64,000 nucleotides of DNA from Dasypus novemcinctus (GCF_030445035.2 NC_080678.1:66789087-66853086), one strand, 5' to 3'. Counted from the stretch's first letter, positions 46,938 to 60,838 are shown. Made by a program: numbers and translations. Notes: generated by a model not told the origin, from the letters alone.

Positions 46938-48130
46938 AATGAAGTAAAGGGAAAGGCTGTAGTAAATCTTTATGTTTTAAATAGTAAAAATAAGTGAAAC
47001 CATATGTGTTTTTGATCAAAGATAGTCTGAGTAAGTAGGTAGAATTACGTTTTCTTTGCAAATAATGCATTTAAAATAAAATTACCATTGCAGTGTAAAT
47101 GAAACTTAAGGAGGATTGCTATCTGATGAAAATAGAAATGTTATAGATCAGATTTATAAAAGCTTTATAGAAAGATTTATCAAAAAGTCAATTAAAACAA
47201 TGAAAATTTAAAAAATATATATCCAAAAGAAGTTATAAAATATCAAACATATGGAAAAATAGACATTCTAGAAAAATAGAGGGAAAGCAAGTTATTTTAG
47301 AATTTAGCTAAAATGTAATGGTAAGGAATTCTATCCCATATACTACCTCCATCTTGGCACTGTATTGTAGTTGTTTTCTTCTTTGCCTCTGCCACTAGAC
47401 TTTATTCTCAGAAAGAGAGACAGAGGATAGACAGAGAGAATGAGGGAAAGGGCAAGCTCTGTCCATTCTCTCTCTCTCTTTAGGGATTTGTACCTAAAAT
47501 GTACTCATGGGAAAAAAAGAAAAGAAAAAAACAACCTAAAACTGTTTCTTCCATGAAACGACGGGAAGTTTGAACAGATGACCAGGAAGATCACTTTCAA
47601 TCATGAGATTCTATGCAAAGGGAAGTTGTGATAATTGTTTACCACTTAAAAGTAAAAGTGGGCTAAGACCTTTGTGGCTCCAAGGGTAATGTTTCAAAAT
47701 GACAGAAAAGCAACATATTCTTAGCCCCTATTTCACTCCTAAGAATTTTTAAAAACAATTACAGGTATTCAGCAGAAGGTAAAGGTTGTCTCAGGAAGAA
47801 GCTATCTTTGAAATAATCGGAATTGAAAAACTGGAAGGGACCTTAGATATCTTTAGTTTGTCTTCCCGATTGTTTTCATGTCATGGCCCATAAAAGAAAT
47901 GCTATTTTTACAATACAATGGAGTAAACTGGAGGGGATTTGGTAATGACATGGGGCTTGAAAAAATAGTGTTTATACTAAGTAAAACTGAGAAAAAAAAT
48001 TTAAGTAGGTTATTAAATAATATGTCTGAAATTTCCCAATTATTTCAATGGAAATAAATGTATATCAATCAATATCTCAAGGCATACTGTCATACATTCT
48101 CAGGGCTTTGGTTGGGAGAACTTTGTAGGT
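46938..48130. other. Intergenic, no gene recognised
   Basis: AT-rich sequence. A short piece near 47825-47860 ('CTGGAAGGGACCTTAGATAT') resembles an ancient mammalian repeat. Nothing further is supported. Confidence 0.5.
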
Positions 48131-48132
48131 TG

Positions 48133-48620
48133 TGTTGGTCAAGGTTCTCCAGAGAATCTGAACCAACCGGATATATGTGTATAGATATAGATGTAAAACT
48201 ATATATGTGTGTGTGTGTATATATATATATAAAGAGATTTATTAAAAGGAATTGGCCCATGTGTTTGGGGGTCTGGCAAGTCCTGATTCCTTATGACAGG
48301 TTGGAAGCTGGAAATCCCAGAAAGATGATGTTGAAGTCTTTACTCTGAATCTGTAGGAAAAGCCAAGGAGGAAGGGAGGTTGTAGTGTCAAGGCAGAATT
48401 CCTACACATTTTTGCAACCCTCAGTTCTGGCTTCTAAGACCTCCAACTGACTGGAAAAGCCCTACCCACATTTCTGAGAATAACCTCTTTTAATTAAAGT
48501 CAGCTAACGGTAGATGTCGTTCCTATCTACAAAAATCCTCCACAGTCACAACTAGGCCTGTATTCGACCAAATAATTGGACACCATAATCTAGTTAAGCT
48601 GACACAAAACAACAACCACA
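48133..48620. mobile_element. MaLR/MLT-like LTR
   Basis: Carries 'GGTTCTCCAGAGAATCTGAACC', 'GAGATTTATTAAAAGGAATTG' and ends 'AAGCTGACACAAAACAACAACC', the text of a widespread mammalian MaLR-type repeat. A (TG)n/(TA)n microsatellite at 48200-48232 sits at the variable site typical of this repeat. Orientation is not assigned. Confidence 0.5.
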
Positions 48621-48949
48621 TTTGCAGAGAAGGACGCCCTATCTTTGTGTCAAGATTTTAATGTCAGTGCAGGCATGAGAACTCTAGACTTCGGCTAAGT
48701 ACTCCAAGTCTCCTCCGCCCAAATTAAATAGGGCTGGATGTCAGACTTGAGACTGCCAGGGATACCTGCAGTGGATGGGACGATAGTCTGAATTACTATT
48801 GCTTTAAATTGGTCCCAAGACTACCTACATTAGACCTTGTTAAAATCTAGGGAACTTGTTAAAAACGCAGATTTATAGGTCCCAAATAGACATATTGAAT
48901 CGGGCTCTGGTTAAGGCCCGGAACTCTGCATGTTCAGGTTTGAGAACAA

Positions 48950-49517
48950 GGGTTTTAAGCGCTCTCTGCTCTATCTTTGAACTCGGAGCTCTAGCCCTCA
49001 CTTGAGAGGAAGGGCTTTGGTGGCGCGCAGGAGTCGCTACGTTAACCTCTGAGCAGCGCTGGCGCTCAGCCATCCCGCGTCCTCGGCGTAAAATCGTCTG
49101 TTACGCACTAGCCATTTGTGACGTCACGGCAAGACGTCAGCCAGTGCCCAGTAGGGTGAGGCCGCCGCCGTCCCCCCAGCAGCCAGCCGGCCCCGCTGAA
49201 GAACCGACTGCAGGGGCTCGAGGGCCAAGGCGGCTCTGCAGCGCCCCTTCGAGACCAAGGCCCTTTCGGGGGAGACTCAGGCTGCCCTGTACTTACACCG
49301 CACGAAGCCCCTCATCTTCTTTAGCAGTCGCTGCCGCGGCCCACTCCGTTTACCAAGCGGATGTTAACTGCTTCCCAAAGCTCCTTGCGAGAGGCGGGCA
49401 TGATCACATACTCGCGTGTGTCGCGCGAGGGCTCCGGTTGTGGTTGTTCGGACTGTGTTTCTGAGCCAGGAGACTCCACGAGATTGGAGCCCTGCCACTG
49501 CGCTGTCCGCAGGTGCG
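48950..49517 (+). promoter_or_regulatory. TFAM: TFAM CpG-rich promoter and 5' UTR
   Basis: The window turns sharply GC- and CpG-rich from about 48950 to 49640, with no interspersed repeats, as expected of a CpG-island promoter. A palindromic CRE, TGACGTCA, is at 49119-49126, with a second half-type GACGTCA at 49133-49139. A GC-box-like GAGGCGGGC is at 49391. There is no TATA box. I do not see a convincing NRF-1 palindrome. The transcription start is not fixed by the sequence; the 5' UTR would end at 49517. Small open frames here (65-106 codons on both strands) are typical of CpG islands. Confidence 0.8.
49119..49139 (+). promoter_or_regulatory. Paired CRE-like sites
   Basis: Full palindromic CRE TGACGTCA followed 13 bp later by GACGTCA, about 390 bp upstream of the TFAM start codon. 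Sites of this kind bind CREB/ATF factors. Function here is inferred from the motif and its position in the CpG island. Confidence 0.6.
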
Positions 49518-49618
49518 ATGGCGCTTTTCCGGGGCGTGTGGGGCTTGCTGAGTTCCCTGGGAAAGTCGGGAGCCCAGCTCTACTCCGGCTGTGGAAATCG
49601 CCTGCGCTTTTCCCTTAG
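49518..49618 (+). CDS. TFAM: TFAM exon 1 (mitochondrial targeting sequence)
   Basis: ATG at 49518 in GTGCGATGG (good +4 G). The exon encodes MALFRGVWGLLSSLGKSGAQ and then LYSGCGNRLRFSL, ending in phase 2 at AG|GTAGGA. The N-terminus has Arg/Lys and hydrophobic/Ser residues with no acidic residue, as in a cleavable matrix-targeting presequence; human TFAM starts MAFLRSMWGVLSALG. This start is preferred because of the match, the CpG island and the presequence. In the window this exon follows, rather than precedes, TFAM exons 5-7 by 38 kb. Confidence 0.95.
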
Positions 49619-50174
49619 GTAGGATGTCTCTCTGCCTTCTCAGGAGGCGGCAAGGCCCAGGTCGCTCTGGGGCCAGAATGTGGACGCTCTCCTCCACTTC
49701 TTGCACCTATAGGAGGTCAGGGCCAGGGTGGCCCTTTGATCCAGACCTCGACCTTGCCAAGTGATGATGGCTTTGACACAAGGCCTTACTCGAGTAGTAG
49801 TCAGTGCTTCCTGCCGCCTCCCACCCCTCTCCTCCCGGCCCTATCCACCGGATAGCCAGCGAGCACCCTTCGGTGTCCTCGGTGAAGTCGCTCCAAGTCT
49901 CAGAACTTTTCTGTTGAGTAGGCGGGTCCAGGAGCTAGAGTCTAGATGCTTTCCTCCAATCTGCCCTTGCTCGGAGGTAAGGGCTTTGAGATTCAGTTTT
50001 GCAAGGCTCTGCCCTTGGTTAGTACAGGACTTCAAATAAGTCGCTAGTTTTCTTGTTGAAGATGTTAAAAATATTGCACCTTAATGACATCTTATTTGAA
50101 ATTTGTGTTCATATATATATATGAGTATTGGCAGTTAAATACCTGACACTGGGTTTCTTTTAATTTATGTATAG
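49619..50174 (+). other. TFAM: TFAM intron 1
   Basis: 556-bp GT-AG intron, GC-rich in its first part. It holds open frames on both strands (92 and 64 codons) with no recognisable domain. Confidence 0.85.
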
Positions 50175-50293
50175 TTTTGCGCGTACACGGAGATGGATAT
50201 CATCCACCCTGGGTAGTTATCCAAAGAAGCCTTTGAGTTCATACCTTCGCTTCACTAAAGAACAGCTACCCATAATTAAAGCTCAGAATCCAG
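50175..50293 (+). CDS. TFAM: TFAM exon 2 (start of HMG box A)
   Basis: 119 bp with acceptor TGTATAG and donor GTAAGC, completing a Ser codon from exon 1. Encodes [19 protein letters not shown] and then [23 protein letters not shown] box A begins at about residue 50. Ser55-Ser56 (phosphorylated in human TFAM) and the intercalating Leu58 are conserved. It ends in phase 1. Confidence 0.95.
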
Positions 50294-51856
50294 GTAAGCA
50301 GTTGGGAGCTTTTCTCTGATATGCAAATAAAAAGGGCACAAAGCAGTTAAACCGCAAATCAGATTTATCCTGCCGTAGAGTCTAGTCACTGCAGAAACAT
50401 AAATATTAATCATTCTTTGTTTGCTTTTCTGTAAAATAGGAAGCATAACATATTTTATACCAAAAATGTGCTTTAAATGTATGTAAACTAGAGATAAAAC
50501 TTTATATTTAATATAAGATAACATATATATGCATAAATAAGCAAATTTTATTTATAGAAATATATAAATGAGAGCTAATGAAAGGTATTTTTAAAATAGC
50601 AGCATGTAGAATGAAAAGTGCCCAGAGAAGAGGATGAAAATGAGTTTTGGGCCTAGTTGCCATTGGTATAGAGGACCATTGTAATCATTTCATCTCTGAT
50701 TCCCTTTCTTTTCTGTCTCAGGGAATTTGTTAATGAAGTTGCAATAAAATAATTTATGTGAAAATGTTTTGTAAGTTATAAAGCTTTTTGCAAATTCCTG
50801 CTAATTTCAGGAGTGCTTTGTGTGTGTGTGTGTGTGTTTTAACCAGTATAAGGATTCTTGTCTTGATTTTCTGAAAAAAGATTTCTAGTTAGGATGTTCA
50901 TTGAATCCGTAGAAAGACTGTGGAGCCCTCATTTTGGGTTATAGTGTAAAGGTAAAAACTAATAATAGCCAACTTTTGTTTATGAATTCTAAAACCCTTT
51001 CACATGCAGTATATCATAGGGCACTTGTTAAAATCAAAGGAGCCATTATAAAAATACTGATATTATAAAGGATTAGTTTAAAGAAGTGGGGAATAATGGG
51101 TTGATTTTAGAATAACTTGGTAGGTTTCTAAATGGTATTTCTGTAATTGAAATACAGGGTGGTGTATATGAGTCAAGACTACATTTTATTTTTCAGTTAG
51201 TTTTTATGGACTTAAAAATTCCAGAAAGACTTGAAAGAAATGCTTTGGTTAAAATACAATGCAAAAAACTTGAAGCAGTTGGATCACCCAACTACTTAAG
51301 GTAGTAATCAATTTCGAAGGACTGTTTTTCCTACATGATGTATTCCTTCTTTTTTTTTTCAAAAAAAAAAAGGCACTGGGCACAGAACCTAGGCCCTCCC
51401 ATGTGGTAGGCAGGAGCTCAATTGCTTGAGCCACATCTGCTTCCCAAAGATTTATTCTTCATTTATTTATATCTCCCTCCTTCATTGTTTGTGCTCACTC
51501 TCTGCTCTCTGTATCTGTTTGTTATGTGCTATGTCTGCTCATCTTTTTAGGAGGTGCTGAGAATTGAATCTGGAACCTCCCTTGTGGGAGGGAGGCACCC
51601 AATTGTTTGAGCCACATCTACTTCCTTATTCCTTCTTAATTATTACATAATGGACTTAAAAATATTGATAATCATATTTCAATTATTTGGATAAGGAAAA
51701 GTTAAATCACTGCTTTATATTGTGTATGGTATAGATGTGTCTATGATGTAACTTGCTCCGAGAGCTGTTGGATTGTACATTCCTGGAAGTTTTTCAAAAT
51801 TAATCCTGAGACAAATAAAATTGTGAGATCTTTTTTCATTTTATTCTAATCCACAG
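50294..51856 (+). other. TFAM: TFAM intron 2
   Basis: 1.56-kb GT-AG intron. It contains a short (GT)n run at 50816-50838 and one dimeric SINE at 51352-51626. The rest is AT-rich with nothing recognised. Confidence 0.85.
51352..51626 (-). mobile_element. Dimeric antisense SINE
   Basis: Two antisense tRNA-like heads (ending about 51447 and at 51626, both with 'GAGCCACATCTRCTTCC'). Target duplication TATTCCTTCTT at 51341-51351 and 51627-51637. It lies in TFAM intron 2, 230 bp before exon 3. Confidence 0.82.
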
Positions 51857-51927
51857 ATGCAAAAATCCCAGAAATAATTCAAAAAATTGCCCAGCAATGG
51901 AGGGAACTTCCTGATTCACAGAAAAAA
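51857..51927 (+). CDS. TFAM: TFAM exon 3 (HMG box A)
   Basis: 71 bp, acceptor ATCCACAG and donor GTAAGC. Completes the Asp codon from exon 2 and encodes AKIPEIIQKIAQQWRELPD and then SQKK, the second helix of HMG box A with its conserved Trp. It ends in phase 0 at residue 97. Confidence 0.95.
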
Positions 51928-52329
51928 GTAAGCACACAGGTTTTCAACTTTGCTGACCAGCTTTTTTGCTGTTAGGGATAATTGTCATATCTTTGAAGGG
52001 ATGAGGTAACAGACTTTTTTTTTAACATCCATTATATTTTGACCTATATAAATGATGAGAAGAATACTGATATATAGGATATGGAGGTAAAGGGTTGGCA
52101 GCATTTTGAAATTGGAAGCTAATTACTGGACTATGATCTTGCTTAGCATGTGTATTAAAAATATATGTTTTTAATCCATATACATGTGATCCCAAGGCAT
52201 ATTTTCCATCCGGTGGTTTAGTCTCTTGATCTGAAGTCCTGCCATTGTCTTTCCCTAGCAAGTATACTAAGTTAAATTTCCTGGCAATAGTTTGACTTTT
52301 AAAAATTTTATTTTATTTTTTATTTCTAG
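51928..52329 (+). other. TFAM: TFAM intron 3
   Basis: 402-bp GT-AG intron with a T-rich tract before the acceptor TTTCTAG. No repeat is recognised. Confidence 0.85.
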
Positions 52330-52479
52330 ATATATGAAGATGCTTACAGGGCAGACTGGCAGGCATACAAAGAAGAAATAAACAGAATTCAAGAACAGCT
52401 AACTCCAAGTCAGATCCTATCTTTAGAAAAAGAAATCATGCAAAAACGTTTAAAAAAGAAAGCGTTAATTAAAAAAAGA
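52330..52479 (+). CDS. TFAM: TFAM exon 4 (end of HMG box A and basic linker)
   Basis: 150 bp, phase 0 at both ends, donor GTAAGT. Encodes [20 protein letters not shown], then [20 protein letters not shown] and [10 protein letters not shown]: the third helix of HMG box A and the highly basic linker (residues 98-147). Joined to the phase-0 exon at 6533 it would continue exactly as human TFAM does. No exon 5 is recognisable in the remaining 11.5 kb of the window. Confidence 0.95.
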
Positions 52480-54047
52480 GTAAGTATTATTGAAAAGTTC
52501 CTTTGGTGAAGAACTGAAATTTACTGGAGTATATGTAGTGTTCTTTTATTTTGATGATATATGTGGATATATTGCAGAGTGTCATTAGAAGTACTGCATT
52601 TAGGCAAAAATGGGGTAGCTCATATTCTGCCATTATAACCATAGGTCATTTTTTCTGTCTTGCTACTTTTGGCAAATTTGGCTATATGCTTAATAAGATT
52701 AGCATGAAAGCAAAAACAGAGTTACAAAATAGCCAAACCAGGAATAGCAAGAATCTTTGTTTTTGTTCCTTATTTAGAATAACCTACTGATTTGAATTGT
52801 GTAGCAATGGTGAGTTTGATTCTGAATATTACTGAATAGACTTAATTCATTCACTAATAACATCACAGAAAACTGCTTGTATCTAATCAAATAAAAAGTG
52901 CCTTTAGAATGGAACTCTGTTCCTCAAAGAAATAACTTTTCAAAACTCCACCTGGTTCATAATGTATAGTTCCTAACTTAAGGTATTAATGCACTGTTTG
53001 AAAGTTAGACTACATTTTCCTATTAACAGTGTTAGTTGTGAGGTGGTCAGCTTGCTAATCCAGTTCATATACTAGAGAAAATGGTTGTCAGTGTTAATTA
53101 TCTTTCTCTGAAAAAACTGATTCCAGCCTTTAATGTAAGGTGCCAAGACATCTCTCCTTAACCCTAATGTCTCAAGCTATTCTAGCACTAGGATTGAGAG
53201 ACCTACCCAATTTCAAGTCAATGTTGCGATCTAGGGCTGCTGTTCCAATTAGTAAAAGGGAGCCAGAAGAGATACTAAAAGTGAGAAATAGGGTCTCTGT
53301 ATAAGTCTGGTATTTGGAGTGGTGAATACTGAGGTTTATTCTCCTTTTTTTTTTTTTTTAAATATTCCCAGTCAGGGCCAAGAGTGGAGAGTGATGATTT
53401 GGGCAGATTTGAGGGTAGTCCCTTTCCATTGTCACTCTCTATTTGGACCCATTTCACTAAAGATTCCCTTTGCTAACTAATTCAGATGTCAGGTGGGAAG
53501 TGTGGGGAATGGGAAGTTATAAGTCTGAAAAACTGGGGAGAGAATTCCTAGCAGTAGGTCTAGAATCATATGGAAACAGTTAAGTTGTAAAGTGCCTGAA
53601 GTATAGTAGTTTTATTGCTAATTGACTGAAATTCGGGAAGAAGGAAGTGATTTCTAGGTGAAAATTAGAGGAGCCCTCCATATGAATAAGAATTGTACTT
53701 GTCATTGACCATAACCAAATTGCCATTATAAGCCACTGAATTTTGTAAATTCACTATCCACATTCAGAAACAAAAAAGGTTAGGATTATAACACTATCCC
53801 TTACTGTATGTACGCAGGAACTAAATATATTTAATTGCAGAGAATATTCATATTCTTTTCCATATTTTCTTTTTCCTTTTAAGTACCTAGTAAAATAAAT
53901 TGAATTTAACATGTTTTGCAGGGAAGGGAATGATATAAAAGTTTGTCAGATAGACAGTGTTCATGAGTTGATGTCTGAGCATAACTTCACATGTTTTTGT
54001 CAATTTGATTGTTGTATCTTGCAACGATGGAACTAGAATTGTTTCAT
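52480..54047 (+). other. TFAM: Start of TFAM intron 4
   Basis: AT-rich sequence after the exon 4 donor. I see no repeat with confidence and no exon. The intron would continue through the L1-rich region to at least the window end. Confidence 0.7.
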
Positions 54048-57000
54048 CTTTTTTTTTTTTAAACAAAATAAAACTTTTTATTTTGAAATAATTTCAAACT
54101 TAGAGGACAGTTAAATAATACAAAACCCATACAGATGGCTCCAACGTACCCCCGACTCCAATACCAATATTTACCAACTTTTATTATTTTGAGTCCTTTT
54201 CCAAATCTTCTTTCATTCTATTATCTCTCTATTTTCTAAACATTTGAGAGTAGGTTGTATACATCCTTATCTTTGAACACTGAATGTTTCCATGTACATT
54301 TTCTAAGAACAAGGATATTCACTTATATATTCTTATTTCACAATAATGTCCTTTTGGTCCTTTTTACCATCATTAGATCAGATTAAGATCATGTCTCTCT
54401 CTCTCTCTCTTTTCTTTTTTTCTTTTAACCATTCAATCCACCTAGAGTATATTCAGTGGCTTGTGGTATAATCAGAGTTGTGTATTCATCACCAAAATCG
54501 ATATTAGGCCATTTTCATTACTCCAAAAAGAAAAGCCCTCTATCCCTTTGCAGTCATCTCTCAATTCCTCTATCCCTCCCCTGCTAATCCAATTCTGTCT
54601 CTATAAATTTATTAATTTACATTATATTTATCTGGAATCACACAATATGTAATACTTTGTGCCTGGTTTCTTTCACTTAGCATAATTCTTTTTTTTATTT
54701 TTACAGTTGATGGAAAAAGATTAATATATTGCTATTCACTACAGACTATAGTTTGCTTTAGGTGTATTTTTGCCAAATACCACCCTATGATTAACATCTT
54801 GTACTATTAAGTTATGTTCTGATTCATGAAAAAAACATTCTTTTATTTGTATTATTAACCACAATCATTGTCCACAAGGGGGCACTATGCTATACAGTCC
54901 CATAGTTCAACCTTTCATTTTCTTTCTACTGATATAAACAACCCTAAACTTTCCCTTTCAGCCACTATCATACACATATATCAGCGCTGCTAATTATGTT
55001 CCCTAAAATGTGCTATCATCACCTTTACATTTCCAAATATTTACAATCGACCTTATTACAAATTCTATACAAATTAAACCTCAGCTCCCCCTTCTCTATA
55101 TTCATTCTATCTTCTGGTGATACTATATATTTTAGCTATTAACTTCTTAAGTTTGTTCATTATATTTTATTTATATCAGTGAAGTTATACAATGTTTGTC
55201 CTTTTGTCTGACTTGTTTCATTCAGCATGTCCTCAAGGTTCATCCATGTTGTTGTATGTATTAAGGATTTATTTCTTTTTAAAACTGAGTAACATTTTAT
55301 CATATGTATATACCACATTCTGTTTATCCATTCATCAGTTAATTGATAACTGGGTTTCCATCCTTAGGCAATTGTGAACAATGCCACCATGAATACCATT
55401 CTGCAAATATCTGTTCATATCCCTACTTTCAGTTCTTACTGAATATATACCCAGTAGGGGGATTGCTGGGTCATATGGCAGATTTATATTTAACTTCATG
55501 AGGACTGTCTTCCACAGTGCCTACACCATTCTATACTCTGACCCACAGTGAATAAGTGTTCTTATTTCTCCAACACTTGTAGTTTTCTGTCTTTTTAATA
55601 GTGGCCATTCTAAGGTGTAAAATGATGTCTATTGTAGCTTTGATTTGCATTTTCTCTAATAGCTAGTTCTGTTAAATATCTTTCATGAGCTTTTTTTTTT
55701 GCCATTTGTATTTCCTCTCTGGAAAAATGTCAGTTCAAGTTTTTTGCCCATTTTTTATTTGGGTTGTTTGTCTTTTTATTGTTGAGTTGTAGCATCTCCT
55801 TATATACCATGGATATTAAGCCCTAATTGGATACATGGCTTCCAAATACTTTCTTCCATTAACTAGGCTGTCTTTTTACCTTCTCAACAAAGTCCTTTTA
55901 AAGCACAGACATATTTAGTTTTGAAGAGGTCCCATTTACCTATTTTTCCTTTTATTGCTCATGCTTTGGGTATAAGGTCTAAGAAATGACCTCCTACCAC
56001 TAGATCTTGAAGATGCTTTCCTACATTTTCTTCTAGGATCTTTATGGTCCTTGTTTTTATTTTTAGGTCTTTGATCCATTTTGAGATAATTTGTGTATTG
56101 TATGTGAGTTAGGGGTCCTCTTTCATTCTTTTGAATATGGATATCCTTTTCTCCCAGCACCACTTGTTGAAAAGACTGTTCTGTCCCAACTGAGTGGACT
56201 TGGTGTCTTTGTCAAAAATCAGTTGAATACACAGGTGTGGATCTATTTTTGAAATCTCAATTTGATTCCATTGGTCAGTATGTCTATCTTTATGCCAATA
56301 CCGTGCTGCTTTGACCACTATGGCTTTGTAATATGCTTTAAAGTTAGCATGTAAAAGCCCTCCAACTTCATTCTTCTTTTTAAAGATATTTTTGACTATT
56401 TGGGGCTCCTTTTCCAGCCAAATAAATTTAGTAATTGCATTTGCCATTTCTGTAAAGTAGGCTGTTGGAATTTTGATTGGGTTGGCTTTGAATATGTAAA
56501 CCAATTTGGGTAGAATTGATATCTTAATGATATTTAATCTTACAATGTTTAGGTCGTCTTTGATTTATTTTAGCAATATTTTGTTTTTTTCTGAGTATTG
56601 ATCCTTTTCATCCTAGATATTTGATTCTTTTAGTTGCTGTTGTAAACGGATTTTTTTTCTTGATTTTCTCCTCAGATTATTCATTATTAGCGTATAAAAA
56701 CACTACTAAATGTTGTGTGTTGCACTTCTATCCTGCCACTTTGCTGAACTAATTTATTAGCTCTGGTAGCTTTGTTGTCAATATTTTGGGATTTTCTAAA
56801 AATAGGATCATGCCATCCATGAATAGTAAGAGTTTTACTTTTTTTCATATTTGAGTATCTTTTATTTCTTTTTCCTGTGTATTTGATTTATCTAAAACTT
56901 CTAGTACAATGTGGAATAACAGTGGGGACAGTGGCATGCTTGTCTGGTTCCCGATCTTAGAGGGAAAGCTTTCAGCCTTTCCCCATTATGATGTTGGCTG

Positions 57001-58490
57001 TGGGCTTTTCATATATACCCTGTGTCATGTTGAGGAAGTTTCTTTTATTTCTGTCTCTCAAAGTTAGTTTTTATCAAGAAAGGATGCTGGGAGCCAATGT
57101 GGCCCAGTGGTTGAGTGCCAGCTTTCCAAATACTAGGTCCCAGGTTCAATCCCCATCCCCACTACCTTAAAAATAAAGAAAGTTGTTTGGGGAGTAGATG
57201 TGGCTTAAGCACTTGAGTGCCAGCTTCCCACATGGTAGGTCCCAGGTTTGGTTCCTAGTACCTCCTAAAAATAAAAAACAACAAGCAAACAGGCGAGGGT
57301 GCCAACTCAGGGGAGCCAACTAATGTTGCTCAGTGATTGAGTGTCAGCTACCTACGTGAAAGGTTTGAGTTCAGTCCCTGGCTCTGGTGCTTAAAAAAAA
57401 AAAAAAAAAGGAAAAGTCAGGTCAAATGCCTTCCTGTGTGAATAGAGATGATCTTATGGTTTTTTGGCCTTCAATTTGTTAATGTAGTCTATTACATTAA
57501 TTGATTTTTTTGTGTTGAACCACCCTTGCCTACCAGGAATAAAACCCTCTTGATCATGCATGGAGTATGATTCTTTTAACCTGGTGTTGGGTTTGATTTT
57601 CAAGTATTTTGTTGAGAATTTTTGTATTTATATTAATTAGAGAGATTGGTCTGTAATTTTCTTTTCTTACAGCATCTTTTTCTGGCTTTGGAATTAGGGT
57701 GATGTAGGCCTCATAAAATCAGTTAAGTAGTGTTCCCTCCTCCTCTTTTTTTTTTGAAAGAATTTTAGCAGGATTGGTATTGACCCTTCTCAAAATGATC
57801 GGTGGAATTCTCTTGTGAAGCATTTTGGCCCTGGGCTTTTCTTTGTTACAAGATTTTTGATTACTGATTCAATCTCTTTAAATGTAATTGGTTTGTGGAG
57901 GTCTTATAATTCTTATAGAGTCAGTATGTGTTTCTAGGAATTTGTCCATTTCATCTGCGTTGTCTAATTTGTTGGCATACAGTTTTTCATAATAGTCTAG
58001 TATGATTCTTTTTATTTCTGTGGTGTTCTCACTCTCATTTTTTACTTATTTGCATCTTCTTTCTGTTTTTCTTTATCAGTTTAACTAAGAGTTTGTCAAT
58101 TTTATTGAGTTTCTCAAATAGCTAGCTTTTAGTTTTCTTGGTTCCATTTCTGCCCCCTCATATTTTCTCCTCTAATATTTATTTCTTCCCTTCTGCTTGG
58201 TTTGGGATTGGTTTAATGTTCTTTTGTATTTTCTCCAGGAGTGCAATTAGGTTTATAATTTCAGCTCTTTTTTCCTTTTTCATGTAGATGTTTAGGGCTA
58301 TAAATTTCCATCTCAGCACAGCCTTCACTGCATCCATGAATTTTCATGTTTTGTTCTCATTTTCATTCTTAAGATATTTACTGATTCTCTTGCAATTTCT
58401 TCTTAGACCCACCGATTGTTTGAGTGTTGTTTAACCTCCATATATTTGCAAATTTTCCTGTCCTCTGCCTACTTTTGATTTCCACTTTCA
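54048..58490 (-). mobile_element. Antisense L1 material, with a SINE cluster
   Basis: Starts with an L1-type 3' UTR in antisense (54048-54420, with a (CT)n run near 54393), then a second, better preserved antisense L1 3' end from about 54430. This runs into ORF2 (minus frame at 56109-56504 with LEKEPQIVKN and VVKAARYWHKDRHTDQWNQIE). It is interrupted at 57080-57410 by SINE units and ends at about 58490. All frames are broken. Confidence 0.7.
57080..57410 (+). mobile_element. Three tRNA-like SINE units in tandem
   Basis: Three sense heads follow each other: about 57088 ('GGAGCCAATGTGGCCCAG'), about 57190 ('GGGGAGTAGATGTGGCTTAAG') and about 57309 ('GGGAGCCAACTAATGTTGCTC'). Each has its own B-box-like 'GGTTC' or 'GAGTTC' text, with A-rich spacers between and a final A-run at 57394-57410. 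The outer target duplication is not cleanly resolved. Confidence 0.65.
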
Positions 58491-58521
58491 AATAATTAGA
58501 GAGATTGAAAGTCGATGACAT

Positions 58522-60680
<2,159 letters not shown>

Positions 60681-60838
60681 GTTTAAAATAGTCACAGATA
60701 ACCAGAAACTAAGAGATGTTATTAACAAGAGGCTGGCGCTCCAAGAAATACTAAAGGGAGTTGTGCAGCCAGAAAGGAAAAGACAGGAGAGAGAGGCTTG
60801 GAAGAGAGTGTAGAAATGAAGAGCATCAGAAAGTTAAC

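Noticed and set aside
49144-49706. Divergent second gene starting in the TFAM CpG island
   Set aside because: The open frames have no recognisable domain and no splice-linked exon was found upstream. CpG islands commonly give such frames.
6533-52479. Trans-splicing or a functional permuted TFAM gene
   Set aside because: Duplication or misassembly explains the order with fewer assumptions, and nothing in the sequence supports trans-splicing.
630-57410. Genuine tRNA genes at the tRNA-like heads
   Set aside because: Every head is joined to a SINE body and tail, mostly with target duplications, and none shows a full cloverleaf with clean ends.
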